From Haliea sp. (GTDB lineage: Bacteria > Pseudomonadota > Gammaproteobacteria > Pseudomonadales > Halieaceae), in contig JAHEBL010000026.1 of the NCBI GenBank assembly GCA_024642265.1, positions 1,289-35,882 on the forward strand: a stretch of DNA of 34,594 bases, read 5' to 3'. Numbering within the stretch: the first letter of the stretch is position 1; the number at the start of each line of letters is the position of its first letter. The notes under the pieces are model-generated. The model was not told the DNA's origin and searched no databases. It saw only the letters and a list, made by a program, of their open reading frames with translations. Shown piece by piece: positions 1 to 9,700 of the stretch. Made by a program: the position numbers and the translations under genes.

Positions 1-903
1 CTCGGCGTAAGACGCATTCTCTGCTGCCAGTGACCTGGTCAGGCTGCGCTCCGACATACCCAGTTGTTTGGCGATTTCCCCCCGACGCAGGGGCGGGGTG
101 TAGGCCCACAGCCAGCGCGTTACACGCTCACTGATCCCGATCTCCTCCGCCAGCATCAGTGACAGCTTTTTGGCGATAGAGATATAGGAGCGATACACCA
201 GGGGATTGGCGCGGGGCAGCGGCGTATCATCGAAAGCCGCGGGGAATGCGAGGCATGCCTCTTTCTGTGAAAAGCGCACCGGGCATGGCAGCTCATCGCG
301 AATTTCCGCCCAGTCTGCCGGCTCCGCAAAAGGAAAGGTGATATAGCGTGGTGGCTGTCCAGAGGCGACGATGCCTTCGATGTTACGCATGGAAGTAACC
401 AGATCCAGAACGATGCAGTACTCCACCAGCCTGTCGATGTCTTGCGTTGAGGCGTCCCGAATATGCGGCCGTTGCATGGAAAACGAGAATAGCGAAGCAT
501 TGGGCTGGCGCCGCACAACCATGCGGCAATGTCCCCAGCTCAATTGTGGATAGGTGAGGCAGGCCTTGAGCGCCTCGATAGCTGAGGCCGCATGACGCAT
601 AGCCATGCCGAGCACACCGAGGTTTTCGATCCCCATGTGATCGCGTGCATCGAAAAATGCGCGCGCGGGAGAGCGCTTCCCCAGTTGACGGGCAAGCGCC
701 AGGCAGATTAACAATTCCTGGTCCAGCGAGATGGGAAAGTCCGGTTCTTCCAGGGCCCGGGCCGGCAGTCCGGCATCAGTGAAAATCTCAAGGGCGGCGT
801 GGTCACTCACATTCAGCAACATGAGCTGGCCCAGCACGCCGGTGATGGTGCGCCGCGCGGTCGCCAGGTTGCCACTGGCAATGACGAAACCCTCGTTGTC
901 CAT
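1..903 (-). CDS. AraC-family transcriptional regulator (3' end cut by window)
   Basis: Reading leftward from an ATG at 903, the frame stays open for 301 codons to the window edge, so the C-terminus is missing. The first ~190 residues look like the arabinose-binding-like domain of AraC regulators in the OruR/ArgR-like group (for example DHMGIENLGVLGMAMRHA near residues 90-107 and LSWGHCRM). The end of the visible part, LRRGEIAKQLGMSERSLTRSL, is the first helix-turn-helix of an AraC DNA-binding domain. It is divergent from the flavin monooxygenase at 1030, with about 126 bases between the starts. This arrangement suggests it controls that gene, probably as an activator responding to a hydrophobic substrate (inference). 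Family assignment is firm; the ligand is unknown. Confidence 0.88.
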   Translation of the reverse strand, partial: MDNEGFVIASGNLATARRTITGVLGQLMLLNVSDHAALEIFTDAGLPARALEEPDFPISLDQELLICLALARQLGKRSPARAFFDARDHMGIENLGVLGMAMRHAASAIEALKACLTYPQLSWGHCRMVVRRQPNASLFSFSMQRPHIRDASTQDIDRLVEYCIVLDLVTSMRNIEGIVASGQPPRYITFPFAEPADWAEIRDELPCPVRFSQKEACLAFPAAFDDTPLPRANPLVYRSYISIAKKLSLMLAEEIGISERVTRWLWAYTPPLRRGEIAKQLGMSERSLTRSLAAENASYAE

Positions 904-1029
904 GGATTGCTCGATTGCGCAATATTGGCCCAAATTATCAAAATATAGGCCCGGTCTGCAATGCTCCTGCAAGGACCTATGCCCTACGCTATAGTCCATC
1001 GATGATGAAACCAGACAGAGGTGAATACC
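904..1029. promoter_or_regulatory. Divergent regulatory region between AraC regulator and monooxygenase
   Basis: For the monooxygenase, a -10-like TATAGT lies at 990-995. The hexamer CTGCAA occurs at 956-961 and again at 967-972, an 11-base period of about one helical turn. The second copy sits where the -35 box would be (17-base spacer). AraC-family activators typically bind direct half-sites spaced this way and overlap a poor -35. Next to the regulator's own start are a GATTGC direct repeat (905-910, 913-918) and a perfect palindrome ATTGCGCAAT (914-923), possibly for autoregulation. The sequence elements are seen directly; their function is inferred. Confidence 0.4.
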
Positions 1030-2556
1030 ATGAGTAACGCTGCCAGAATCCAATCCAAAGGACCCGCAGGCGCAGAACACTTCGATGTGCTGATCGTTGG
1101 CGCCGGAATTTCCGGCATCGGCGCTGCCCACCACCTCAGCCAGAAATGCCCGGGCAAGCGTTATGTGATGCTGGAGAGCAAGGAGTCCTTCGGCGGCACC
1201 TGGCGTCAGCACACCTATCCGGGCATTCGCTCCGACAGTGATCTTTACACCTTTGGATACGGCTTCAAGCCCTGGACCGGCCAGCCTATTGCCGACGGAA
1301 GTGCGATCCTGAACTACCTCGAAGAGGCCATCGAAGACGACCACACCGAACAGCATATCCGCTACCAGCACGAAGTGTTGAGCGCCTCCTGGTCAAGTGC
1401 CGACCAGCACTGGATTCTCGAGGCCAGGCGCAAGGATACCGGCGCAACCGTGCACTTCACCGCCAACTTCCTGTGGATGTGCCAGGGCTATTATCGCCAC
1501 GCCGAGGGTTATACACCCGAGTGGGACGGCATGAATGATTTCAAGGGTCCCATTGTTCACCCACAGACCTGGCCGGAAGACCTGGACTACAAGGGCAAGC
1601 GGGTTGTGGTGATCGGCTCTGGTGCGACGGCTGCTACGCTGATCCCGAATATGGCCGATGACTGCTCGCATATCACCATGCTACAGCGCTCCCCGACGTA
1701 TTTCTGGACCGGGGAAAACCGCAATGAGCTGGCGGACCAGCTGCGCGAGCTGGACGTACCCGAGGAGTGGGTTCACGAGATTGTACGCCGCAGCATCCTC
1801 AAGCTCGCCAAAGATGTCCAGTATCTCTCGGCATCGGATCCGGAGCTGGTCAAGGAGGAACTGTTCAAGGTGATTCGCGGATACCTGGGTGAGGACTTCG
1901 ACATGAGTCACTTCACGCCCAGCTACCGACCCTGGCAGCAGCGCCTGGCCTATGTACCTGACGGCGACCTGTTCGAGGGAATCAAGTCCGGCAAAGTCAG
2001 CGTCGTAACCGATAACATCGACCGTTTCACCGAGAAGGGTATTCTCACCAAATCCGGTGAATTGCTTGAGGCGGATATCATTATTACCGCAACCGGTTTC
2101 AACCTGAGCGTGATGGGTGATATCGCCTTCGACGTCGATGGTGAGCCGGTTGATTTTGGCAAGACATATACCTACCGTGGCCTGATGAACTCCGGCGTGC
2201 CCAATATGTCGTTCATGTTTGGCTACCTGCGCACCAGCTGGACGATGCGTGTCGACCTGGTCTGCGATTATGTGTGTCGCCTGCTCAATCACATGGACGA
2301 AAAAGGCGCGACCGTGTGCACCCCGACGCTGCGCGAACAGGACAAGGATATGGCTGTTTTGCCGTGGATAGATGAGGAAGAGTTCAACCCCGGCTATATG
2401 CAGCGCGCCAAGCACCTGATGCCCAAGCGCGGCGACCATGAGCCCTGGACCTTCAGTCCGGATTACTACAAGGAGAAGGACGAATTGCCCTTCGCCGACC
2501 TGGACGATAGCGCGTTGGTATACGAGGGTCCATCCCGGTCGGAGGCAGTCGCCTGA
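1030..2556 (+). CDS. Flavin-containing / Baeyer-Villiger-type monooxygenase
   Basis: A 508-residue class B flavoprotein monooxygenase, expected to bind FAD and NADPH and insert oxygen into ketones or related carbonyls. Visible motifs: FAD Rossmann GAGISG (residues 24-29), the family segment FGGTWRQHTYPGIRSDSD (about 54-71), the Baeyer-Villiger signature FKGPIVHPQTWP (171-182, fitting FxGxxxHxxxW), the NADPH Rossmann GSGATA (196-201), and ATGFN near residue 355. Length is normal for the family. I chose ATG 1030 over an in-frame GTG at 1021 because AGAGGTG lies about 7 bases upstream of the ATG. No signal peptide, so cytosolic. Divergent from an AraC regulator, a common pairing for inducible catabolic monooxygenases. 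The substrate cannot be read from the sequence. Confidence 0.9.
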   Translation: MSNAARIQSKGPAGAEHFDVLIVGAGISGIGAAHHLSQKCPGKRYVMLESKESFGGTWRQHTYPGIRSDSDLYTFGYGFKPWTGQPIADGSAILNYLEEAIEDDHTEQHIRYQHEVLSASWSSADQHWILEARRKDTGATVHFTANFLWMCQGYYRHAEGYTPEWDGMNDFKGPIVHPQTWPEDLDYKGKRVVVIGSGATAATLIPNMADDCSHITMLQRSPTYFWTGENRNELADQLRELDVPEEWVHEIVRRSILKLAKDVQYLSASDPELVKEELFKVIRGYLGEDFDMSHFTPSYRPWQQRLAYVPDGDLFEGIKSGKVSVVTDNIDRFTEKGILTKSGELLEADIIITATGFNLSVMGDIAFDVDGEPVDFGKTYTYRGLMNSGVPNMSFMFGYLRTSWTMRVDLVCDYVCRLLNHMDEKGATVCTPTLREQDKDMAVLPWIDEEEFNPGYMQRAKHLMPKRGDHEPWTFSPDYYKEKDELPFADLDDSALVYEGPSRSEAVA

Positions 2557-2580
2557 AATCGGGGACAGACCACGGTTTGC
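2556..2580. repeat. REP-like repeat remnant
   Basis: Starting at the last base of the monooxygenase stop codon is AAATCGGGGACAGACCACGG followed by TTTGC. The core GGGGACAGACCACG resembles a dispersed REP-type element I know from many proteobacterial genomes, where it is often associated with REP-associated tyrosine transposases. Only one copy is apparent in this window and no transposase gene is nearby, so it would be a solitary relic. Assignment is from memory of the motif, not from a search. Confidence 0.45.
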
Positions 2581-2649
2581 GACCGATCAGGCGACCTTGC
2601 CCGCCACATGATTTCCGCGCAGGAGTCACTGCGCGTGCGGCTCGCCTGC

Positions 2650-3057
2650 TCAGGGCCGCGCGCCTCCGCAGAGCACATCCGTAACGAGCTCGGTATCCAT
2701 ATACTCTTTCATTTCCAGCAACTGTCCGTCTTGCCAGGTCAGCAGAAAGTGATAGTGGTTCCTGTAAGGCTGACCGGACACATGAAGGCCGTCTGAAGCG
2801 GCCTCCACCGCGACCCGGTCCTCCTCGGCGGTCATGTTCAGAATGGTGAACTCCAGGCCGGCGGGAAAGGCTTCCAGCACACCGCCGGCAAACTGGCGTA
2901 TTTCCTCCTTGCCCCTGGAGCCGGAGATAAGTGTGTTCCCCATGGTGACCACCCTGCCTGTATCCGCATAGGTGTTGGCGATAGCTTCCGCGTCACCGCG
3001 CTGCATGGCAGCAAAGAAAGCAAGGGTCAGTCGCTTGTTCTGCTCGGCAGTATTCAT
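2650..3057 (-). CDS. NTF2/SnoaL-like small protein
   Basis: A 135-residue protein with the SnoaL-like pattern of the NTF2 fold: helical N-terminus with FFAAMQRGDAEAIANTYAD, then G-rich turns and strands (VTMGNTLISGSRGKEEIRQF; YHFLLTWQDGQLLEMKEYMDT). This fold serves polyketide cyclases, ketosteroid isomerases and many uncharacterised small-molecule enzymes. The frame extends upstream to 3132, but that start would overlap the preceding gene. The ATG at 3057, with an AAGG element roughly 10 bases upstream, leaves about 20 bases between the genes. Last gene of a three-gene minus-strand set with another NTF2-like protein and a ThDP enzyme. Probably cytosolic; reaction unknown. Confidence 0.75.
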   Translation of the reverse strand: MNTAEQNKRLTLAFFAAMQRGDAEAIANTYADTGRVVTMGNTLISGSRGKEEIRQFAGGVLEAFPAGLEFTILNMTAEEDRVAVEAASDGLHVSGQPYRNHYHFLLTWQDGQLLEMKEYMDTELVTDVLCGGARP

Positions 3058-3077
3058 AGCAGTGATGCCTTTCGGGA

Positions 3078-3605
3078 TTATCGATTCTTGGCCAACTGGC
3101 GTTCCAGCCTTTCTTTCATGGGTATTACCCACTGCTCCTTGAGGCTGGGGGAAAGCAGTCCAGCGTCTTCAAGCTCGTCGCAGAGTTTCATCTGGTGCGC
3201 GAGATCGAACATGTCGAACTGGCGACAGATCCTGGCCTCCTGATTCAGCGTGATAAAGGATATGCCCGGTGTCTGGTAATGGCTGCCGTCCGACCTGCGG
3301 CCGGGGCCACGATTCAGCCAGTGTGTGACCAGCCTGTTGTCGCTCCCCACATAGACACCCTCGTAGGGAAAGGTCCACCCCTCCCAGCCGACCTGCATGT
3401 CGCGGCCGTAATGGGTGGCCTTGATCTCATCGATACCGTTGGCCGTGACATTCATCACGCCCGCATATTCACAGGTATAAACACAGTCCTGTGCATACAG
3501 CTCATCGACAAAAAACAGCCAGTCATTGCTGCGTGATGCCTCCTGGTGGGCTGCAATCAGCTTGTCGGCTGTACAACGCAGCACTTCCTCGCTCAATACT
3601 GTCAC
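3078..3605 (-). CDS. NTF2-like (SnoaL-like) family protein
   Basis: A 175-residue protein with a single NTF2-like domain. The central block (YAQDCVYTCEYAGVMNV, then HYGRDMQVGWEGWTFPYEGV) is typical of an uncharacterised SnoaL-like subfamily common in actinobacteria and marine gammaproteobacteria. It contains His, Asp and Tyr residues suitable for an acid-base pocket. The start is GTG at 3605, preceded by GAGGGG about 9 bases away. It lies about 90 bases downstream of the ThDP-enzyme gene and about 20 bases upstream of a second NTF2-like gene, so the three probably form one transcript. Two tandem NTF2-fold proteins may act as a pair or in sequence on one substrate (inference). Confidence 0.8.
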   Translation of the reverse strand: MTVLSEEVLRCTADKLIAAHQEASRSNDWLFFVDELYAQDCVYTCEYAGVMNVTANGIDEIKATHYGRDMQVGWEGWTFPYEGVYVGSDNRLVTHWLNRGPGRRSDGSHYQTPGISFITLNQEARICRQFDMFDLAHQMKLCDELEDAGLLSPSLKEQWVIPMKERLERQLAKNR

Positions 3606-3697
3606 TTTTCAATCCCCTCGACAGGCGCCCGGGCCCGGCCCTGAACTAACCCTGGAAAAAGGGCGACTCGCAGGATTCACGCCGGACCGATTGCAGC

Positions 3698-5311
3698 TTA
3701 TGCCTTTGCCTGGCGCATCTGCATTATCAGGTCGACAAAAGGTTGCAGGTTCTGCGCCATGGTCGCCTCGATCAGTCTCGGGCCTTTCTTCGCCAACGCT
3801 TTCCTGAAGGCAGTATGGAAGTCTTCGGCTGTCGACACGGCGACCGCCGGCACCCCCATCCCCTCGGCGATCTGCACCCAGTTGATCGAAGGTTTATTGA
3901 GCTCGAGCATCTTCTGCATTTTTGGCGTGGCAGCGCCTTCACGCACCCTGGCCAGTTCGACATTGAGAATGGCGTACTCATCGTTCTTCAGGATCACGAT
4001 AGTAATATCGCAGTTCTCATGCGCCATGGTCCAAAGGGCCTGGTTGGTGTACATGGCACTGCCATCCGCCTGCAGGGCCACGACCTTGCGCTCCGGGGAG
4101 GCTATCGCCGCGCCCAGCGCCACCGGCAGGCCATTGCCTATAGCGGCGCCCGGAACGGCGTAGAGATAGTCGTGCGCTCTCGCCCCAGAGGTTTCCGCAT
4201 ACAACTCGAGTCCGGCGGTGGCGCCCTCATCCACCAGAATGGCATTTTCCGGCATCAGCAGGTTCACAATCTGGCCAATTGCTCCCGGCGTCAATGCGCC
4301 TTTGGGACGTTTCGGTTCGACGCGCTGCTGCCGCGGTGTGACCTTGCGCTTTGCCTTCACAGCCTTGGCGAGGTGCGCCAGGCCAGTCAATACGTCCTGG
4401 TCCGGCGCGGCAAAAGCCGCGACCTCGCAGCCCGGGGGGATCTTCTGCGTGGACGCGCCCTGGTAGGCGAAGGTAGACACCGGCGGCAGTGCGCCAACGA
4501 GGATTATCTGCTCGTACTGGGCAAAGAACGGCTGGGCCATTTCCAGGAAGTAGGGTACGAGCTGTATCTGCACCCTGCCCTCGCCGCGGGCCAGCCGGGA
4601 GGGGAAGGTCTCGCCCATCAGCTGTGCCCCGGTGCTGGCGGCAATGCGCCCCGCCAGTTCCAGACCCTCGTGGCGCAGCGCCTGGGCGCCGAGCAGCAGC
4701 GCGGTCTTCTTGCCGTTCGACAACAAGCCCGCGATTGACTTGACGGTATCCGCGGCCACCCCCGGAGTCGGCATCGCTGCCGCAATGGCCGGTGCATCGG
4801 GCGCCGGATCCCAGTGGCAATTGGTCGGCGCCACCAGGGTCGCGATCCTGCCAGCCCCCATCTGCGCAACCTGTGCCGCTTCCGCGCCCAGCAGGGCCAG
4901 CTCGAGGGCGGATTTCGCCTCTCGGGTCCAGTGGGAGACCACCCGGGCCAGGTCGGTGATCTTGCCACCGATCATCTCGTGCTCCGGGAAGTTGGGCTGG
5001 TGGTATGTGGCGTTCGCACCGACAATATTCACCATGGCGGTATTGGCCCGTCCGGCGTTGTGCAGGTTGGCGATGCCATTGGCAAAGCCGGAGCCGACGT
5101 GCAACAGGGTAAAAGCCGGCTTGCCCGCCATCCGGGCGTAGCCGTCGGCGGCGCCGGTGACCACGTTCTCCTGCAGGCAGAGCACCGGCCGCACCGTGTC
5201 GGACTTGCCCATCTCGTATACCAGCTGCATCTCCGAGGTGCCCGGATTGGCGAAGCAGGTATCCAGACCGGCGTCGGTCAGGGCCTTGAAAAGTGATTGT
5301 GCTCCGTTCAT
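3698..5311 (-). CDS. Thiamine-diphosphate enzyme, acetolactate synthase / benzoylformate decarboxylase-like
   Basis: A 537-residue ThDP-dependent enzyme with the usual three-domain order. The N-terminal pyrimidine-binding domain contains the catalytic Glu48 in CLQENVVTGAADGYAR. A central domain covers roughly residues 190-330. The C-terminal diphosphate-binding domain has ADGSAMYTN from residue 415 with the paired Asn near 443 (LKNDEY). The usual GDG is ADG, which still keeps the metal-binding Asp. FANPGTSE near the start is typical of the acetolactate-synthase-like subgroup that is not part of valine synthesis; no small regulatory subunit gene is present. The start is ATG at 5311, with AGGAGA upstream. 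Likely transcribed with two NTF2-like genes, and facing the monooxygenase. Probably decarboxylates or ligates a 2-keto acid; the exact substrate is not determinable. Confidence 0.85.
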   Translation of the reverse strand: MNGAQSLFKALTDAGLDTCFANPGTSEMQLVYEMGKSDTVRPVLCLQENVVTGAADGYARMAGKPAFTLLHVGSGFANGIANLHNAGRANTAMVNIVGANATYHQPNFPEHEMIGGKITDLARVVSHWTREAKSALELALLGAEAAQVAQMGAGRIATLVAPTNCHWDPAPDAPAIAAAMPTPGVAADTVKSIAGLLSNGKKTALLLGAQALRHEGLELAGRIAASTGAQLMGETFPSRLARGEGRVQIQLVPYFLEMAQPFFAQYEQIILVGALPPVSTFAYQGASTQKIPPGCEVAAFAAPDQDVLTGLAHLAKAVKAKRKVTPRQQRVEPKRPKGALTPGAIGQIVNLLMPENAILVDEGATAGLELYAETSGARAHDYLYAVPGAAIGNGLPVALGAAIASPERKVVALQADGSAMYTNQALWTMAHENCDITIVILKNDEYAILNVELARVREGAATPKMQKMLELNKPSINWVQIAEGMGVPAVAVSTAEDFHTAFRKALAKKGPRLIEATMAQNLQPFVDLIMQMRQAKA

Positions 5312-5546
5312 ACGTGTTCTCCTGTCATCAGTTTTGCGCGATTCTCTCAGGTGGGCATGCCTGTGACTGTCGCAAAGCTGACAATCCTGAAAAGGTTAAT
5401 TGAAAACGCCACAGACGATAACCCCCACATGCTCTCCCGGCAACAACAATTCCGTTGAGCCGCGCGCTCCGGACCGGCTGCGCTTCCCCAATGCCACGGG
5501 CTGGTTATACTTGCGCTCTCAACAAATCCGGCAGTAAGGAAACACC
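5312..5546. promoter_or_regulatory. Divergent intergenic region (ThDP enzyme / threonine aldolase)
   Basis: This 235-base region is the largest gap in the window and must hold both promoters. On the plus strand, TATACT at 5506-5511 is a good -10 for the aldolase gene, but no convincing -35 stands 16-18 bases upstream. The minus-strand gene has a clear AGGAGA ribosome-binding site. No strong hairpin or open frame is seen here. Confidence 0.35.
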
Positions 5547-6566
5547 ATGATTGACCTCAGAAGCGACACAGTCACCCGGCCTACCCCCGGCATGCTGGCG
5601 GCCATGGTGGCGGCGCCCGTCGGGGACGACGTGCTCGGGGACGACCCCACTGTCAATCGTTTGCAGGAACAGGCGGCCGACCTGTTCGGTGTGGAACAAG
5701 CCCTGTTCTGTCCCAGCGGCACCATGACCAACCAGATCGCCATCAATGTCCACACCAGGCCCGGTGACGAGGTGATCTGCCATTCCCAGGCGCACATTTA
5801 TGTGTATGAAGGGGGCGGCATCATGGCCAATTCCGGCGCCTCGGTGCGGCTTGTCGGTTCCCCGGACGGGCTGGTGGAAGCCGCCGAAGTGGCAGCCGCG
5901 ATCAACCCCGATGACCCCCACGCCGCCCGCACTCGCCTGGTGGCGCTGGAGAATACCAATAACCGCTGTGGCGGAACCTGTCTCGAGTTTTCATCTATAG
6001 AGGCGATCAGGGATGTGACGAGGCAGCACAAACTGGGCCTCCACCTCGATGGCGCGCGCCTGTTCAACGCGCTCGCCGTGACCGACCGGACCCCGCGCGA
6101 CTATGGTGCCACCTTCGACTCCATTTCAATCTGCCTGAGCAAGGGCCTGGGGTGTCCGGTGGGGTCCCTGTTGCTGGGTAGCGGCGACTTCATGCACGAG
6201 GCAAGGCGCGTGCGCAAGCGCTTCGGCGGCGGCTGGCGGCAGGCGGGCTTGCTGGCGGCCGCCGGCATTTACGCCCTGGAAAACCACGTGGAGCGCCTGC
6301 TCGAGGACCACGCCAAGGCCCGAAGCCTGGGCAACTGCCTCGCCGAACAGTCCTGGGTGGAGCGGGTAGCGCCCGTGCAGACCAATATCGTGGTCTTCAC
6401 GCTGGCTGACCCTGCCCTCGAGACCGCGCTCATCAACGGGCTGCTGGACAAGGGTATCCGCCTTATCAGCATGGGACAGGGGAAGTTGCGCATGGTGGCC
6501 CACCTGGATGTAAGCATGCAGGAGATTGAAAGAGCCTGCGATATTATGTCGGCGATCACACTCTAG
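5547..6566 (+). CDS. ltaE: Low-specificity L-threonine aldolase
   Basis: A 339-residue PLP enzyme of the beta-eliminating lyase/threonine aldolase family. It cleaves L-threonine or L-allo-threonine to glycine and acetaldehyde. The family N-terminus [16 protein letters not shown] is present, with [10 protein letters not shown] (26-35), the stacking His83 in [17 protein letters not shown] (166-171) holding the Asp that contacts the pyridine nitrogen, and the Schiff-base Lys199 in [12 protein letters not shown]. The length is standard and the protein is cytosolic. AAGGAA precedes the ATG. It stands alone, divergent from the ThDP enzyme. Family is secure; specificity for threonine versus other beta-hydroxy amino acids is not shown by sequence. 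Confidence 0.93.
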   Translation: MIDLRSDTVTRPTPGMLAAMVAAPVGDDVLGDDPTVNRLQEQAADLFGVEQALFCPSGTMTNQIAINVHTRPGDEVICHSQAHIYVYEGGGIMANSGASVRLVGSPDGLVEAAEVAAAINPDDPHAARTRLVALENTNNRCGGTCLEFSSIEAIRDVTRQHKLGLHLDGARLFNALAVTDRTPRDYGATFDSISICLSKGLGCPVGSLLLGSGDFMHEARRVRKRFGGGWRQAGLLAAAGIYALENHVERLLEDHAKARSLGNCLAEQSWVERVAPVQTNIVVFTLADPALETALINGLLDKGIRLISMGQGKLRMVAHLDVSMQEIERACDIMSAITL

Positions 6567-6603
6567 TGTCCCTTTCGGCGCAGGGAGAGCTATGCCAGCG
6601 GCG

Positions 6604-6617
6604 CGCCCGGCCGGGCG
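6604..6617. repeat. GC-rich perfect palindrome
   Basis: CGCCCGGCCGGGCG is a perfect 14-base palindrome in the 174-base gap downstream of the aldolase gene, weakly flanked by GCCA and TGGC arms. No T-run follows, so it is not a classical intrinsic terminator. It may stabilise the 3' end of the aldolase transcript or be a protein-binding dyad. Confidence 0.3.
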
Positions 6618-6740
6618 ATGGCAGGTGCACATCGCTGGTATTTGCCGCAAACCGGACTATCCTTGTCGGAGAAGAACAGACAGGGATGTGCAGTCAACAT
6701 GGATGAATTGTTCGCCGGGCCAGTAAGCATTTAAGGCCGT

Positions 6741-9700
6741 ATGAAGTGTCCCGGCTGCGGCGCAAATAACCTGCGTGGACAGAGGCTGTGCCACCAGTGT
6801 GCATCGCCGTTGCCGCTGGGCTGTGAGCTTTGCGGGTTTGTATGTGACCCGAGCGCCCGCTTTTGTGGCGGCTGCGGCGCGCCCCTGCAGCCCACTGCCG
6901 AAGCCCCGGGTAGGACTGCAGCCGGTCCAACCATTACGCAATTGGCCGGCACCGCTGAGCGGCGCCACCTTACCGTGATGTTCTGTGATCTTGTCGGCTC
7001 CACCGATTTGTCGGTCCGGATTGACCCGGAAGAGTTAAGCGGCTTGTTTCGACAGTACCAACTGGCCTGCGAGCAGGTCGTTGGCAAGTATAACGGCTAT
7101 GTCGCCCGCTATGCCGGCGACGGGCTGCTGGTCTATTTCGGCTACCCCAGGGCCACTGAACATGGCGCCGAGTACGCCGTGCGCGCGGGCCTTGATATAG
7201 TCGATACGGTGCTCAGTCTCCGCCTGGGCCCACAGTACTGCCTGCACACCCGGATCGGTATCGCCAGCGGCGATGTGGTAGTTGGCGAAACGGTTGGGGA
7301 TGGCCCTTCACGGGAAACCACAGTGGTTGGGGCAACGCCCAACCTGGCCGCCCGCCTGCAGGAAATCTGCGCCCCGGATACCGTCGTTATTGCCGGCCAT
7401 ACCTACGACCTCGTCCGCGGCCTTTTTCGCTATTCCGATCTGGGCAATCATGAGCTGAAGGGCTTCGCCAATCCGGTGCAGGTCTATGCGGTGACCGGGG
7501 AGTCCGGACTGGAGAGCCGCTTCGAGGCTGCCCACATCCGGATGCCGGGTTCGCTGCTGGGCCGCGAGCGCGAACAAATGGCGCTCCAGGAGAGCTGGAA
7601 CAGGGCCCGATCCGGACAGCGCCAGGTAGTGACTATCTGCGGCGACGAAGGTATCGGCAAGTCGCACCTGCTGGAAAGCTTTATCGGTTCGCTGGCACCG
7701 GGCTCAGCTGAAATCATTCGCCTGCACGGCGCGCCGCACACCAGGGGCAATGTACTGCAACCGGTTATTTCCTGTTGGCAGCGCCAGTCCGGCATTGAAA
7801 CCACTGATTCCACACGTGTAAAAATTGACAAACTTGAACGTCACCTGGCTCAACGGGGATCATCCGATCCGAGCGATCTCGCGCTGATAGCGACCCTGCT
7901 CTCAATACCGCCAGGGCAGCACTTCCAGGGCTCGAAGCTGAACCCGGCCGCCCTGAAGACCCAGACCCTGAATATGCTGGTATCCCAGCTTACCCGGCGC
8001 TGCAACGACCTGCCGGTAGTGCTGGTATGCGAGGACCTGCACTGGCTGGACGCCACCTCGCTGGAATTCCTGAACCTGCTGATTCAGTCGTCGGCACAAC
8101 TCCCAATGCTGATTATCGGCAGTCATCGGCCCGGGTTCCGACCCCGCTGGCCAGACGCAGCTGGTATCACAGCCATTGAATTGAGCTACCTCCCTGAAGA
8201 CGCCGCCCGCAAGCTCATCGCCCAGGTATCACAGGGCAAAGCGTTGCCGGAAAAAATTGTCACGGGCATTCTGGAAAAAACCGACGGAATCCCGCTGTTT
8301 GTCGAGGAACTCACCAGAAGCATGCTGGAAAGTCCCGAGCTTTCGGGCTGGGACCGCAGCAGTGATGGCGAGGGCATGCCCGCCATTCCCGGGACCTTGC
8401 AGGACTCTCTCACTGCCAGGCTCGATCGCCTGGGCACCGCCAAGGAGGTCGCGCAGGTGGGCGCCGCCATTGGCCGTGAGTTCCGCCTGGATCTGCTGCT
8501 GGCCGTGGTCGGCAAACCGGCGGATGTTGTCGAGGCGGCACTGCAAAAGCTGGTGGCGGCACAACTGCTGACCAGCCGCGGGGTCGGGCCACACCGGACC
8601 TATGTTTTCAAGCACGCGCTCATACAGGACACCGCCTACGGGTCCCTGCTGCGCAGCACGCGCCGTCGGTTACACGCGCATATTGCAAGAACTCTTGCGC
8701 AGCGTTTCCGGGCGCAGGTCCAGGGCAGGCCCGACCTGCTGGCACATCACTACACCGAAGCCCGGTTACATGAACAGGCGTTTCGTTACTGGTTTATCGC
8801 CAGCCAGAGGGCGCTGTCGCAGTTCGCGCCCAGGGAGGTGGTGGTGCATTTGAATCGCGGCCTCGCGCTTAGCGAAAAATTGCCGGAAGATGTCGAGCTT
8901 ATTGCCATGGAACTCGAAATGCGCAACATGCTGGGCGCCAGTCTCATGGTGCTGAACGGCCCCGGGCACCAGGCGGTCGGCGCGGCCTTCCAGCAGGCCT
9001 ACGACTTCTGCCGGGAGCGTGAAAGCCTGCAGGACAGCTTCCCCGCAAAGTTCGGCCTGTGTCGCTACAACTGGGCCAGTGGGCGAATCAGGGAAGCGGT
9101 AGCGGAGGCAGAGTCACTGCTCCCGATGGTCGACAGGGAACGGGATCCCGGCCAGTTCATGGCGGTTCACGTGCTGCTGGGCGTCAGTCTTTGGCACAGG
9201 GGCGAAAGCCGCCGTGCCCTGCAGTGCCTGCAGAAGGTCACCGCCTGCTACCGGGCTGAACGGGACGCGCAGCTGTTTTTTACCTATATGATGGACTTTG
9301 GCGTGGTGGGTCGCGTCTATGAAGCGCTGGCATTGGTATCCATGGGGCGGCGCGAGGAAGCCGTTGACGTGGCACAGGCCTGCATGGCACTTGCCAGGGA
9401 GCTGGACAACGCCTACTCGATCGGCTTCGGCTTCATGGCCAATTTCATGGTTGCGTTGTTCGCCGGCGACTTCCACCAGTGCATCAGCTTCGCCGATGAA
9501 TGCATCGGCTTCGCAATCGGGCAGGGCTTCCCGGAGTTTGCGGCAATGGCCAAGGCCTGCAAGGGCTACGCCCGCCTCAAAACCGGACAACAGCAGGGCA
9601 GCCTGCAGATGATGCAGGAAGGTGTCCATGAGTGGGAGGACACCGGTTTCGGCGCGGGACGGCCGCTACTGCGGGGCATGTTGGCGGATGCCTACCTGTT

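Noticed and set aside
3743-4738. 331-codon plus-strand open frame inside the ThDP enzyme gene
   Set aside because: It is antisense to a gene with clear family motifs. Its translation is Arg/His/Gly-rich without recognisable domains, as expected for a GC-rich shadow frame.
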